The position numbers and the translations under genes were made by a program. A stretch of DNA of 64,000 nt from Agrobacterium tumefaciens (lineage in GTDB: Bacteria > Pseudomonadota > Alphaproteobacteria > Rhizobiales > Rhizobiaceae), in assembly GCF_009649785.1 (NCBI RefSeq), contig NZ_WJOK01000005.1:186001-250000 (forward strand). The letters run 5' to 3'. The notes below the pieces were generated by a model. The model worked only from the letters and a program-made list of their open reading frames with translations. It was not told the DNA's origin and did not search any database. Each line of letters starts with the position of its first letter. The first letter of the stretch is position 1. Shown here in pieces: positions 35,829-44,965 of this stretch.

Positions 35829-37394
35829 TCACTGCGCGGCCCGGCCGTAACCGGACGCGTACCGCATGATTTCTTCCTGATTGGTCTTGGCGGTCTCAAG
35901 CACGCCCGTGATCCGGCCCTGGTGGAAAACGGCGATACGATCCGTCAGTCCCAGAATTTCCGGCAGTTCCGAACTGATGAGAATGACGCCGATGCCCTGT
36001 GCAGCCAGCTCGTCCATGATCTTGTAGATCGCGAATTTTGCGCCGACATCGATGCCGCGCGTCGGCTCGTCGAAAAACAGCACGCGCGACTGCCGGAACA
36101 GCCATTTGCCAATGATGATTTTCTGCTGATTGCCACCTGAAAGCAGCCGCACCGTCTGTTCGATCGAAGGGGTACGAATGTTCAGGAGATCGACGTAACG
36201 TCTGGCGACATCGTCGTGCTTCTTGAAGTCGATCAGCCCGAAGCGGTTGGAGACCTCGCCGATATTGGCAAGCGTCGTATTGGCCGCAACCGACATCTTG
36301 ATCGCAAGACCATCGCTTTTGCGGTCTTCGGACAGATAGGCGATACCCTCTTCGATGGCATCTCGCGGGGAACTGATGGAAAGCTCCCGCCCGTTGAAAA
36401 CGACCTTGCCAGCATCCAGAGGATCGGCACCGAAAATCGCCCGTGCGACTTCCGTGCGACCAGCACCCATCAGTCCGGCAAAGCCGAGAATCTCACCGCG
36501 CCGCAGCGAGAAACCGACATCGTGGAACACACCCTTGCGCGTCAGCCCTTCCACCGAGAAAATAACATCATCCGTAGGGCGCGACGTGCGTTCCGGGAAC
36601 TTCTCCTCCAGCGAACGCCCGACCATGCGCGTGACGATATCGTCAACGGTGATCGATGCAAAATCGTCGGTCGAAATATAACGCCCGTCCCGCAGAACCG
36701 TCACGCGGTCGACGATTTCGGCCATTTCATCGAGCCGGTGGGAAATATAGACGATGCCGACGCCAGAAGCCTTGAGATCGCGGATCACCTTGAACAACAG
36801 CCGCGTTTCCTGCTCGGTCAGCGAGGAGGTCGGCTCATCCATGATGAGGACTTCAGCATCCAGGGAAAGCGCCTTGGCAATTTCCACCATCTGACATTGA
36901 GCGACCGAGAGGCCGCGGACAATCTGGTCAGGGTCGATATCGACGCCCAGCCGATCGAGACAGCGCTTTGCATCAAGCCGCAGCTTCTTGCGGTCGACGA
37001 GGAAACCACGGCGCGGCTCGCGGGCGAGATAGATGTTCTCGGCAACGGAAAGATGCGGAACGAGGTTGAGTTCCTGATGGATGATGGCGATGCCGGCGGC
37101 TTCGGATTCCAGCGGCGATGCATATTGCACTTTGACGCCCTTGTGCAGGATGGTTCCGTCGCTTGGCTGGTAAACGCCGCTGATGATTTTCATCAGGGTG
37201 GATTTTCCGGCACCGTTTTCGCCGCAAACAGCGTGAACCTCGCCGCTGCGCAAGTCGAAATGCACATTCGACAACGCTTTGACGCCCGGAAATTCCTTGC
37301 TGATGTTTTCGAGACGCAGGAGGCCTGAACCAAGGCCGCGCGCCGTCTCCTCAGGCGAAAAATCGCCTCGAATTGTCGATGCGCCCTGCGACAT
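35829..37394 (-). CDS. sugar ABC transporter ATPase (RbsA type, two ABC domains)
   Basis: A 521-residue fused ATPase with two nucleotide-binding domains. The first has Walker A CGENGAGKST, the signature VAQCQMVEIAKAL and Walker B LIMDEPTSSL. The second has the degenerate P-loop GLMGAGRTE typical of RbsA, LLSGGNQQKIIIGKWL and FFDEPTRGIDVG. The ATG at 37394 follows GGAGG. It is the first gene of the nine-gene operon whose promoter at 37448-37476 is overlaid by two predicted operators. Confidence 0.94.
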   Translation of the reverse strand: MSQGASTIRGDFSPEETARGLGSGLLRLENISKEFPGVKALSNVHFDLRSGEVHAVCGENGAGKSTLMKIISGVYQPSDGTILHKGVKVQYASPLESEAAGIAIIHQELNLVPHLSVAENIYLAREPRRGFLVDRKKLRLDAKRCLDRLGVDIDPDQIVRGLSVAQCQMVEIAKALSLDAEVLIMDEPTSSLTEQETRLLFKVIRDLKASGVGIVYISHRLDEMAEIVDRVTVLRDGRYISTDDFASITVDDIVTRMVGRSLEEKFPERTSRPTDDVIFSVEGLTRKGVFHDVGFSLRRGEILGFAGLMGAGRTEVARAIFGADPLDAGKVVFNGRELSISSPRDAIEEGIAYLSEDRKSDGLAIKMSVAANTTLANIGEVSNRFGLIDFKKHDDVARRYVDLLNIRTPSIEQTVRLLSGGNQQKIIIGKWLFRQSRVLFFDEPTRGIDVGAKFAIYKIMDELAAQGIGVILISSELPEILGLTDRIAVFHQGRITGVLETAKTNQEEIMRYASGYGRAAQ

Positions 37395-37447
37395 CAAGAA
37401 ACCTCCACCCGCGCTCCCCGCTCCACCGGGGGCAATAATGAGCCAAA

Positions 37448-37458
37448 TGGTTAGGCCG
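37448..37458. promoter_or_regulatory. predicted GntR operator 1 (on -10)
   Basis: TGGTTAGGCCG, matching the local consensus TGGTCAGGCCA at 9 of 11 positions; palindromic TGG-N5-CCR. It covers the -10 of the minus-strand operon. Confidence 0.55.
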
Positions 37459-37476
37459 CTTTTTTAAAATGGTCAA
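37448..37476 (-). promoter_or_regulatory. sigma70-like promoter of the sugar uptake/catabolic operon
   Basis: On the minus strand TTGACC (37476-37471), exactly 17 bases, then TAACCA (37453-37448). The predicted start is near 37441, about 47 nt before the ATPase ATG. The two hexamers fall inside operator copies 2 and 1. Confidence 0.55.
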
Positions 37477-37480
37477 GCCA
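37470..37480. promoter_or_regulatory. predicted GntR operator 2 (on -35)
   Basis: TGGTCAAGCCA, 10 of 11 to the local consensus, 22 bp (two helical turns) from operator 1 and on its same face. It covers the -35. Confidence 0.6.
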
Positions 37481-37602
37481 ATTAGCCCAAAATTTGAATC
37501 CCGCGTCTGGTACACGCAAAATCATCTCAAAAAACTTATTGAAATAACATTGTAAATTCATGTATTTAAGTAATTTCTTGCGTATTGATGCGCTTGGCGC
37601 TA

Positions 37603-37613
37603 CGGTAAGGCCA
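37603..37613. promoter_or_regulatory. predicted GntR operator 3 (regulator promoter)
   Basis: CGGTAAGGCCA, 9 of 11. It lies 36 bp before the regulator ATG, within or beside its plausible promoter (TTGCGT-17-TACGGT or TTGGCG-17-TCAGAT), so it could serve autoregulation. Confidence 0.5.
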
Positions 37614-37648
37614 AATTCAGATAACAGACAAGGTTCGTCAGAAAACAC

Positions 37649-38341
37649 ATGAATGGTCAGGCCAAAATAGCGGAACCACGCAGGCTTTATCAGCAGATTG
37701 CGGACCAGATACGCGAGCTGATCGATCTGGGAGAGTTTCTGCCTGGAACACGACTTCCCGCCGAACGGGAACTGGCACAGAAGCTCGGGGTTTCGAGACC
37801 ATCACTGCGCGAGGCACTGATTGCGCTTGAAATCGACAACACCGTCGAAATCCGCATGGGTTCCGGTGTCTATGTGTCCACCGAGGCCCTTCAGACAACC
37901 CACAACACCAAATCCTTGGGCGACAGCCCCTCCGAACTGATGCAAGCGCGCGCAGCGCTGGAAGGCGCAACAATCGTACTGGCGGCGAGCCGCATGACCG
38001 ATGAAACGATTGCAAACCTTCGCCAGATTCTCAACACGATGCAGCAGGAAATCGAGGCCGCGCGCAAACCTCTCGATCAGGACCGGCTTTTCCACGTCAC
38101 CATTGCCGAACAATCCGGTAACAGCGTTCTGGCCCGGCTGGTGGCAAACCTCTTCGATGAGCGCCACAGCCCGATTTCGGCACAATTGCGTGTGAAATTT
38201 GAGGATCGCGATACCTGGACCCACGCCCTTCAGGAGCACGAGGCGATTTTGGCGGCCCTGGAGTTGAAAGATCCGCTGCTGGCGCAGGCGGCCATGCATA
38301 CCCATCTGGAAGGTTCCAAGAGACGCTGGGTAGACGGCTGA
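37649..38341 (+). CDS. GntR-family regulator, FadR/FCD subfamily
   Basis: A 230-residue repressor-type regulator. The winged helix-turn-helix spans about 10-75 (LYQQIADQIRELIDLGEFLPG, here residues 13-33, and AERELAQKLGVSRPSLREAL). The FCD effector domain follows, with DRLFHVTIAEQSGN and the second-half EHEAILAALELKD supplying the metal/ligand histidines. It is divergent from the importer operon and 43 bp before the uxaA-like gene. Four operator-like palindromes surround it, so it probably represses both directions until a sugar acid binds. Confidence 0.92.
   Translation: MNGQAKIAEPRRLYQQIADQIRELIDLGEFLPGTRLPAERELAQKLGVSRPSLREALIALEIDNTVEIRMGSGVYVSTEALQTTHNTKSLGDSPSELMQARAALEGATIVLAASRMTDETIANLRQILNTMQQEIEAARKPLDQDRLFHVTIAEQSGNSVLARLVANLFDERHSPISAQLRVKFEDRDTWTHALQEHEAILAALELKDPLLAQAAMHTHLEGSKRRWVDG
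37654..37664. promoter_or_regulatory. predicted GntR operator 4 (in regulator codons 2-6)
   Basis: TGGTCAGGCCA, the best copy, a TGG-N5-CCA palindrome spanning codons 2 to 6 of the regulator gene. It shares GGCCAAA with copy 3, 51 bp upstream. A chance coding match is possible. Confidence 0.45.
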
Positions 38342-38384
38342 ATTCAAAACATAGCAGGCAATGTACCGGGGAGGAGAAAAACCC

Positions 38385-39917
38385 GTGAGTGAGAATTCCG
38401 AGGCAACCATTTTGCTGAACGCCAACGACAATGTCGCGGTGGCACGCCGGTCGATACCGGCCGGTGGTGCGACGGGCAGAGGCGATCTGACAGCCCGGGA
38501 GCTGATCGGACGCGGCCACAAGGTGGCCCTGACGTTTATCAGATCCGGAGACGAGGTCCTGAAATACGGACAGGTGATCGGCATCGCGACACAGGATATC
38601 GAGCCTGGCCGGCATGTGCATCTGCACAATCTCGCCATGGTGCCTTCCGAACACACGCATCAGTTCAGTGTCGATATCGAGGAAAAAGGCATGCTGCCCG
38701 AGGGCGAGCGCCGGACCTTCAAGGGTTTTGACCGGGGTCTCGGTGGCGTTGGCACACGCAACTACATCGGCGTCATCGCATCCGTGAACTGTTCCGCCAC
38801 CGTGTCGCGTTACATCGCCGATTATTTTAACAAGCAGGGCGGCCTTGAAGGGTTCGACAATGTCGACGGCGTTGTGGCACTGACCCATGGCGGCGGCTGC
38901 GCGCTCAATACGAAATCGGAAGGTTATCGTCTTCTGATCCGCACCATTCAGGGTTATGCCCGCCACCCGAATTTCGGCGGTATTCTGCTGATCGGCCTCG
39001 GCTGTGAGACCAACCAGATCGCCCCCATCCTCGAACATTACAAGATGGAGGAGGGCGAACGGCTGCGCACCATGACGATCCAGCAGCACGGCGGCACACG
39101 AAAAACGATCGATGCCGCCATTGCCGAGATTAAGGCGATGCTGCCAATGGTCAATGCTGCCCAGCGCACTGAACAGCCGCTTTCGAAACTGAAGGTGGCG
39201 CTGGAATGTGGCGGTTCGGATGGTTACTCCGGAATATCGGCAAACCCGGCCCTGGGATATGCATCAGACCTCATCGTCCGCAACGGCGGTACAACGGTTC
39301 TTGCCGAAACGCCGGAGATTTACGGTGCTGAACACCTGCTGACGAAGCGTGCCGTCACGCCTGCTGTTGCCGAAAAGCTTTTGCAGCGCATCGACTGGTG
39401 GCGGGATTATACCGCTCGCAACGGCGATGAGCTGAACAACAACCCATCGCACGGCAACAAGCTTGGTGGACTGACCACCATTCTGGAAAAATCGCTGGGC
39501 GCAGTGGCCAAAGGTGGCTCCATGCCACTGAAAGCGGTCTACGAATTCGCGGAAACCGTTACTGAGCAGGGCTTCGTCTTCATGGATACGCCCGGTTACG
39601 ATCCTGTTGCCGTCACCGGCCAGGTCGCCGGCGGCTGTAACGTCATCTGTTTCACCACCGGCCGCGGCTCCGTATCGGGATTCAAGCCGGCACCCTGCAT
39701 CAAGATCGCCACCAATTCCGAAATGTATGAACACATGAAGGAAGACATGGACCTCAACTGCGGCGAGATCGTTACCGGCGCGGAAACCATCGAGGAATCC
39801 GGCAAACGAATTTTCGAGCACATTCTTGCAGTCGCTTCGGGAGACAAGACCGTCAGTGAGATTTACGACTACGGCGACAATGAATTTGTGCCGTGGCAGG
39901 TGGGCGCGGTTACCTGA
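38385..39917 (+). CDS. uxaA: altronate dehydratase family protein (UxaA)
   Basis: Iron- or manganese-dependent dehydratase family that turns D-altronate into 2-keto-3-deoxy-D-gluconate. The GTG at 38385 is preferred: GAGGAG precedes it at about eight bases; an ATG at 38361 would add eight residues. The 510-residue protein has an N-terminal SAF-like domain (about 1-100: RGHKVALTFIRSGDEVLKYGQVIG, in part) and a large C-terminal domain with FDRGLGGVGTRNYIG, HGGGCALNTKSEGY, ECGGSDGYSGISANPA and TPGYDPVAVTGQVAGGCN. A galactarate-type substrate is possible; the neighbouring UxaB/LgoD-like genes favour altronate. Confidence 0.88.
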   Translation: MSENSEATILLNANDNVAVARRSIPAGGATGRGDLTARELIGRGHKVALTFIRSGDEVLKYGQVIGIATQDIEPGRHVHLHNLAMVPSEHTHQFSVDIEEKGMLPEGERRTFKGFDRGLGGVGTRNYIGVIASVNCSATVSRYIADYFNKQGGLEGFDNVDGVVALTHGGGCALNTKSEGYRLLIRTIQGYARHPNFGGILLIGLGCETNQIAPILEHYKMEEGERLRTMTIQQHGGTRKTIDAAIAEIKAMLPMVNAAQRTEQPLSKLKVALECGGSDGYSGISANPALGYASDLIVRNGGTTVLAETPEIYGAEHLLTKRAVTPAVAEKLLQRIDWWRDYTARNGDELNNNPSHGNKLGGLTTILEKSLGAVAKGGSMPLKAVYEFAETVTEQGFVFMDTPGYDPVAVTGQVAGGCNVICFTTGRGSVSGFKPAPCIKIATNSEMYEHMKEDMDLNCGEIVTGAETIEESGKRIFEHILAVASGDKTVSEIYDYGDNEFVPWQVGAVT

Positions 39918-39942
39918 CCCGCTTCCAATATGTGCATCGGAC

Positions 39943-39958
39943 TGTCCCACGTGAAACA
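39943..39958. promoter_or_regulatory. parS-like ParB-binding site (2 mismatches)
   Basis: TGTCCCACGTGAAACA against TGTTTCACGTGAAACA; the CACGTG core and the right half are intact. It sits between uxaA and the terminator at 39958, about 15 kb from the predicted oriC and 7 kb from parAB. Confidence 0.55.
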
Positions 39959-39989
39959 AAAGGCCCGGAAATCACTTTCCGGGCCTTTT
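39958..39989. terminator. bidirectional terminator between uxaA and purH
   Basis: A perfect 14-bp stem (39958-39971 with 39976-39989), loop TCAC, with an A-run on one side and a T-run on the other, so it can end transcription from both convergent genes. Confidence 0.9.
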
Positions 39990-40011
39990 AAATTCTGTGC
40001 GCCGTTTCTGC

Positions 40012-41628
40012 TTAATGGCGGAAGTGACGCATGCCGGTAAAGACCATCGCCACATTGTGCTCATTGGCCGCATCGATCACCTCCTGGTCGCGCATGGAAC
40101 CACCAGGCTGAATGACTGCGGTGGCACCTGCTGCAATAGCTGCAAGCAAACCATCGGCGAAGGGATAAAACGCTTCAGAAGCCACGGCAGAGCCCCGCGT
40201 CAGCGGCTCAGCAAGGCCGAGTGCCTTGGCCGCATCTTCCGCCTTCTGGGCGGCGATACGGGCGGAATCCACCCGGCTCATCTGTCCGGCGCCGATACCT
40301 GCCGTCTGGCCGTCCTTGGCATAGATCACCGCATTGGACTTCACGTGCTTGGCAATCTTGAAGGCGAACTTCATGTCTTCAAGTTCCTGAGGTGTCGGCA
40401 CACGCTTGGTGACCACCTTCAGTTCCAGATCCTCGACCATGCCGTTGTCACGGCTCTGAACCAGAAGACCGCCGGAAACCGTCTTGGCCGTAATGCCGGC
40501 AGCGCGCGGATCTGGCAGGCCACCAGCTGCCAGCAGTCGCAGATTGGGCTTGCGGGCGATAATGGACTTTGCCTCTTCCGTCACATCGGGTGCAATGATG
40601 ACTTCGGTGAAGAGCTTGACGATCTCTTCTGCCGTTTCCGCATCGAGCGTGCGGTTCAAGGCGATGACGCCGCCAAAGGCCGAAACGGAATCGCATGCCA
40701 GCGCGCGCCGGTAGGCTTCTGCAAGTGTAGGACCCGTCGCAACACCACAGGGGTTGGCGTGTTTGATGATCGCTACAGCCGGCGCATTTTCCGGCAGGAA
40801 TTCCGCTACCAGCTCGTAGGCTGCATCCGTATCATTGATGTTGTTATAGGAAAGCTGCTTGCCCTGAAGAAGCGTCGCCGTGGAAACACCGGGGCGCTTT
40901 TCGCCGGTCAGGTAAAAACCGGCGCTCTGGTGCGGGTTCTCGCCGTAACGCATTTTTTCCTTCAGCGCACCGCCGATGGCACGATAATCCGGCGTTTCGA
41001 TAGCCAGCGCCTCAGCAAACCAGTTGGAAATCACCGCATCATAAGCGGCGGTGCGGGCATATGCCTTGGCGGCGAAGGTCTGGCGCAGCGCGTAGGAGGT
41101 TTGACCGTCATCGGCCTGCAGGGCTTCCACCAGCGCAGGGTAGTCGGACGGATCGGTGACAACAGTGACATAGGCGTGGTTCTTGGCCGAAGCGCGGATC
41201 ATTGCCGGGCCGCCAATATCGATATTCTCGACCGTCGTGGGGTAGTCGCCACCCTTGGCGCGAACCTCCTCGAAGGGATAGAGATTGATGACGGAGAGAT
41301 CGATCGCCTCGATACCGTGAGCCTTCATTGCCTCGACGTGATCAGCATCATCCCGGATAGCCAGAAGTCCACCATGCACGTTGGGATGCAGGGTCTTGAC
41401 GCGACCATCCATAATTTCCGGGAAATTGGTCACATCGGAAACATCCGTTACCGGCAGTCCCGCGTCAGCGATGGCCTTTGCCGTGCCACCCGTCGACAGC
41501 AGCTTGACGCCAAGCTTGGACAGGACAGTCGCCAGCTCGATAATGTCCGTCTTGTCAGAAACGGAAAGAAGGGCTGTACGGATTTTGACTTTATCGGGAG
41601 CGGGGATTTTTTTGGAAACGACAGCCAT
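40012..41628 (-). CDS. purH: AICAR transformylase / IMP cyclohydrolase
   Basis: Bifunctional enzyme for the last two steps of IMP synthesis. The ATG at 41628 has GGAGT upstream and gives 538 residues, the family norm. The N-terminal IMP cyclohydrolase (MGS) domain shows [19 protein letters not shown] and [16 protein letters not shown]. The C-terminal transformylase shows [23 protein letters not shown], and the late [23 protein letters not shown] text in part. It is a single-gene unit by its flanks, with the heparinase-like gene upstream. Confidence 0.98.
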   Translation of the reverse strand: MAVVSKKIPAPDKVKIRTALLSVSDKTDIIELATVLSKLGVKLLSTGGTAKAIADAGLPVTDVSDVTNFPEIMDGRVKTLHPNVHGGLLAIRDDADHVEAMKAHGIEAIDLSVINLYPFEEVRAKGGDYPTTVENIDIGGPAMIRASAKNHAYVTVVTDPSDYPALVEALQADDGQTSYALRQTFAAKAYARTAAYDAVISNWFAEALAIETPDYRAIGGALKEKMRYGENPHQSAGFYLTGEKRPGVSTATLLQGKQLSYNNINDTDAAYELVAEFLPENAPAVAIIKHANPCGVATGPTLAEAYRRALACDSVSAFGGVIALNRTLDAETAEEIVKLFTEVIIAPDVTEEAKSIIARKPNLRLLAAGGLPDPRAAGITAKTVSGGLLVQSRDNGMVEDLELKVVTKRVPTPQELEDMKFAFKIAKHVKSNAVIYAKDGQTAGIGAGQMSRVDSARIAAQKAEDAAKALGLAEPLTRGSAVASEAFYPFADGLLAAIAAGATAVIQPGGSMRDQEVIDAANEHNVAMVFTGMRHFRH

Positions 41629-41781
41629 CGGGCATACTCCGTTTAACGGGGAGGACAGGCTGGACTGGGATTGATCCAGCAATTGCCGCCGCGTTAACAC
41701 AGCTTGCCATATTAATAAACAGCGGGGACGCGGAACGGCGAAAACTATGGCGGTTTTTGCCTGAAACTCGCCAGGAATCCT

Positions 41782-43473
41782 CTACGCCTTGCGTTCGATG
41801 ATCCAGCGGATCTCCCGAGTATTCGCCAGATTGAATGGCAGCTCGATCTGCTGCGAAGGCCGCATGCCGGATGCATCCGCCATAAAAACATCCTCGGTCA
41901 CGAAAAGCTCCAGTCCCGGCGCCGAAAACAGCCAGGTCGTTCCATCCGCTGCCTCCAGATAAACCGACTCCTCGTCCTGTTGGTATAGCTGGATGTGCGG
42001 GTGGATATGGAACCGCGATACCGCCGATATGGATTGCAATTGCGCCTTCACCACATTCTCGTCGGCCCGAAGCAGATCACGGCCCTTTATCTTCGTACCG
42101 GCAACATTCAGCTCAATTTCCCGATCGTGATAGCAACCGAAATTCTGCAAATAACCGTCATGCGACGCCCACAGGACATCATTGCCATTTGCATCCGTTC
42201 CGCGGCGGCTCTCCACCTGACTGACACCGGAAACCATGATCGGCCCGAGCAGTCTCGAGCGGGATAGTCTGCAAGACGACGTGTCGGCCAGCGTGACCGT
42301 TGAATGGGCCGCCGTCGAGCGGCTCGCTCGCTGATATTCGGGTGCTGCATTTTTCGGGAAGCCCGAATTGACGATGAACCGGCTCTTGCCACAGGACATC
42401 TCAAAGGACAGGCAGCCCGAATGGGCGTTACGCGAAAGCTCCGCCGAGCCTGGATGACCAGTGTCCACGATGATGACCGTCTCATCGGTTGCAAGACGAT
42501 GATAATTGACATCCGGCAGCATTTTGGACGGCCGGCCGGCTGTCTCATCGTAACGAAGTACCGACACAAGTTCATTGGCAAGCGTGGCGGTAGCGCCATT
42601 GAACAGCGCCAGATCGCCGCCCTGATGGCGGAAAAACCGGATGGCCGGAAACATCCTGTCAATCGCCGGCACCAGCCCCGAGGGCAGATCGTGACCGAGA
42701 TTGATGTAGCTTTGCCTAAGCGGCAAAAGATCGAGCAGCAAATCCAGCATGACCCTCGGATTGCGGGAAACATGCCCGCCATCTGGAAGAATCTGGCGTT
42801 CCATTTCCTGCGCCAGCTTCATTCCGTGCCGAGTAATATGGGACAGGCGGGTCGGCATGGCTATGGATGCGACGGCCAGCGCAATCCTGATCCGCAGCCT
42901 CGCTTCGCCATCCGGCGCATGTTTGACGATCCTGTCGAGATAACGCACGTGAAACGCAAGACTTTTCAGGAAACGACGATAAAAACCCGCATCGGCCTCA
43001 TGTAAAACGACGGGAGAATGGGACAGCCAGGCAATCAGCCTCTGTGCCGCGATCTCCGGAGACCAGGCGATCCCCGCAACCCGCTTGCCGTGAATAGTCA
43101 TCCATTCGGCAACGATACGGCGCGCCCGCTTGCTGGCCTCACTCGATCTGTCGGAACGGATATGCCGCAGCCAGCCGAATGCATGCAGCCGCTCTTCAAA
43201 AACCACCGAGGGATAGTCCACCTGAAATGGCGATAGACCGCCGGTTTCTACGACGCGGCCGGCGAGCGCAATCCGGCCCCGCAGCAATTCCTCGGCAAAA
43301 TACGGATCGATTGCCCTCAGATCAGTCGGCGCCGCCACGAGAACATCGGGAACGCGATTGGCAAACCGGGATATGCGCAGGCGCAAAGGAGCGAGGCCCA
43401 CACACAGATGACGATACGCCATCCGCGAGAGAAGACCGGCGGCATTGATGCTGCCTGCAAAGGACCCTGACAA
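41782..43473 (-). CDS. heparinase II/III family protein
   Basis: A 563-residue protein with an alpha-helical toroid N-terminal half (FQVDYPSVVFEERLHAFGWLRH, in part; GIAWSPEIAAQRLIAWL) and the C-terminal heparinase II/III beta-sandwich (LFNGATAT, DTGHPGSAELSRNAHSGCLSFE in part, RASRSTAAHSTVTL). The start may be TTG at 43473, preceded by GGGAA, or ATG at 43422. No classical signal peptide is evident. Family members are polysaccharide lyases, but the rhizobial group next to purH and rsmB has no activity known to me. Confidence 0.85.
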   Translation of the reverse strand: MSGSFAGSINAAGLLSRMAYRHLCVGLAPLRLRISRFANRVPDVLVAAPTDLRAIDPYFAEELLRGRIALAGRVVETGGLSPFQVDYPSVVFEERLHAFGWLRHIRSDRSSEASKRARRIVAEWMTIHGKRVAGIAWSPEIAAQRLIAWLSHSPVVLHEADAGFYRRFLKSLAFHVRYLDRIVKHAPDGEARLRIRIALAVASIAMPTRLSHITRHGMKLAQEMERQILPDGGHVSRNPRVMLDLLLDLLPLRQSYINLGHDLPSGLVPAIDRMFPAIRFFRHQGGDLALFNGATATLANELVSVLRYDETAGRPSKMLPDVNYHRLATDETVIIVDTGHPGSAELSRNAHSGCLSFEMSCGKSRFIVNSGFPKNAAPEYQRASRSTAAHSTVTLADTSSCRLSRSRLLGPIMVSGVSQVESRRGTDANGNDVLWASHDGYLQNFGCYHDREIELNVAGTKIKGRDLLRADENVVKAQLQSISAVSRFHIHPHIQLYQQDEESVYLEAADGTTWLFSAPGLELFVTEDVFMADASGMRPSQQIELPFNLANTREIRWIIERKA

Positions 43474-43573
43474 GCTGTGTTTCCCGTTTCACATGTTTTG
43501 TTTTTATGAGTGAACCGTGATGATCGGAACGTATCGGCAATTATCCAATGATTCGCGGAAGCTTGGCTTTTTT

Positions 43574-44965
43574 CTACTTCTTACGCAAGACACTGCTAAA
43601 AAACCCATCGATGCCGCCGAACATATCCGGCGTTGTACGAAGATCGCCTTCGGCAGTGACGGCGGCTTCCATTCCCGGCCAATCGTCCTTGCGAACGGCA
43701 ACACGCTCGAAGTCCGGGTTTTCCGCCAGGACCTGTGCAATCATCGCTTCCCCTTCAGAGGGATCGAGCGAGCAATTGGAAAACACCACAATGCCGCCGG
43801 CTCCCACCAGCGTGAGCGCGTGTCGCAACATCTGGCCCTGAAGAGCGGCAAGCTTGGCAATATCATCCTCGTCCTTCGTCCAGCAGACATCGGGATGTTT
43901 ACGCAACGTGCCGGTAGACGAGCAGGGGGCATCCAGAAGAACGGCGTCGAAAAGCTGTTCCGGCTGGTACTTTAGCATATTGGCTTCAACGGTTTCGGCG
44001 TGAAGACCAAGCCGGTCGAGATTTTCCCTGAGGCGGCGAAGACGATTGCTGGACTGGTCCAGGGCAGTCACCTTCGCACCGGCAAGCGCGAGCTGGGCGG
44101 TCTTGCCGCCCGGAGCTGCACAGAGATCGGCAACACGTTTGCCGGAAATATCGCCCATCAGCTTGACAGGCATGCTGGCCGCGAGATCCTGAACCCACCA
44201 GGCACCCTCGGCAAAGCCTTCAAGCGAGGGAATCTGGCCTTCAAATTCACCGAGACGGACACTGCCATTCGGCAAAACCGTACCGCCCAGCTTTTCCGCC
44301 CAGACCGCCGGATCGTTCTTCACCGTGAGATCGATGGAAGAGGGCGTCAGCTGCGCTTCGGAAATCCGTTTGGCAACCTCATCTCCGTAAGCTGAAACAA
44401 GCCGAGCGTAGAACCAGTCCGGCAGCACGGGCACATCCGCGATCGCCTTTTCGATTTCTGCTTTTTCCCGGCCCAATCGCCTGAGGACGGCATTCACCAG
44501 CTTGGCAAAACGCCTGTTGCGCGGGTCGCGATGGGCCTGTTCCACGGCAAGATCGACCGCAGAATGATCGGGGACATCAAGGTGAAGCACTTGCGCTGCG
44601 CCAACGACAAGGACGTGATGAAGCGACCGGGCGCCCTGCGGCAACGGTCCGTCAAGCAGCATCGACAAGGCGGCTTCGATACGCGGAAGGTGGCGAAGCG
44701 CGCTGTTGACGATCGCTCTCACCAGCGCCCGGTCCGCAAGGGATAGCGCGCGATAGACGGGATTGCCGTTTTCGCTGTCCAGCATACCGTCCAGCGAGGT
44801 TTTCTTTTCCAGAACGGCCGCCAGAATGCGGGTTGCGGCAACGCGTGCAGCAAGGCCGGGTTTATCCTGGAAAGACGAAGGGCCGTCTTCGCGGCCCCTT
44901 GCATGGTCCTGTCCCGGTTTTTTAGACCGGGACGGCTTATTTTGAGTATCGGATGTCAAGACCAC
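43574..44965 (-). CDS. rsmB: 16S rRNA m5C methyltransferase, RsmB/NOL1 family
   Basis: SAM-dependent C5 methylation of 16S rRNA. Residues about 40-180 are a NusB-like RNA-binding domain ([19 protein letters not shown]). The catalytic domain has [14 protein letters not shown] for [18 protein letters not shown] with one cysteine and [14 protein letters not shown] with the other. The frame is open from a GTG at 44965; the TTG at 44959, with AGGGA eight bases upstream and a TTGA overlap with the htpX stop, is an equally good start and would shorten it by two residues. Coupled to htpX. Confidence 0.93.
   Translation of the reverse strand: MVLTSDTQNKPSRSKKPGQDHARGREDGPSSFQDKPGLAARVAATRILAAVLEKKTSLDGMLDSENGNPVYRALSLADRALVRAIVNSALRHLPRIEAALSMLLDGPLPQGARSLHHVLVVGAAQVLHLDVPDHSAVDLAVEQAHRDPRNRRFAKLVNAVLRRLGREKAEIEKAIADVPVLPDWFYARLVSAYGDEVAKRISEAQLTPSSIDLTVKNDPAVWAEKLGGTVLPNGSVRLGEFEGQIPSLEGFAEGAWWVQDLAASMPVKLMGDISGKRVADLCAAPGGKTAQLALAGAKVTALDQSSNRLRRLRENLDRLGLHAETVEANMLKYQPEQLFDAVLLDAPCSSTGTLRKHPDVCWTKDEDDIAKLAALQGQMLRHALTLVGAGGIVVFSNCSLDPSEGEAMIAQVLAENPDFERVAVRKDDWPGMEAAVTAEGDLRTTPDMFGGIDGFFSSVLRKK

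Noticed and set aside
39997-41646. 549-codon plus-strand open frame opposite purH
   Set aside because: Antisense shadow of a full-length, canonical purH.
42941-42956. half parS (CACGTGAAAC) in the heparinase-like gene
   Set aside because: Five mismatches; only one arm matches.
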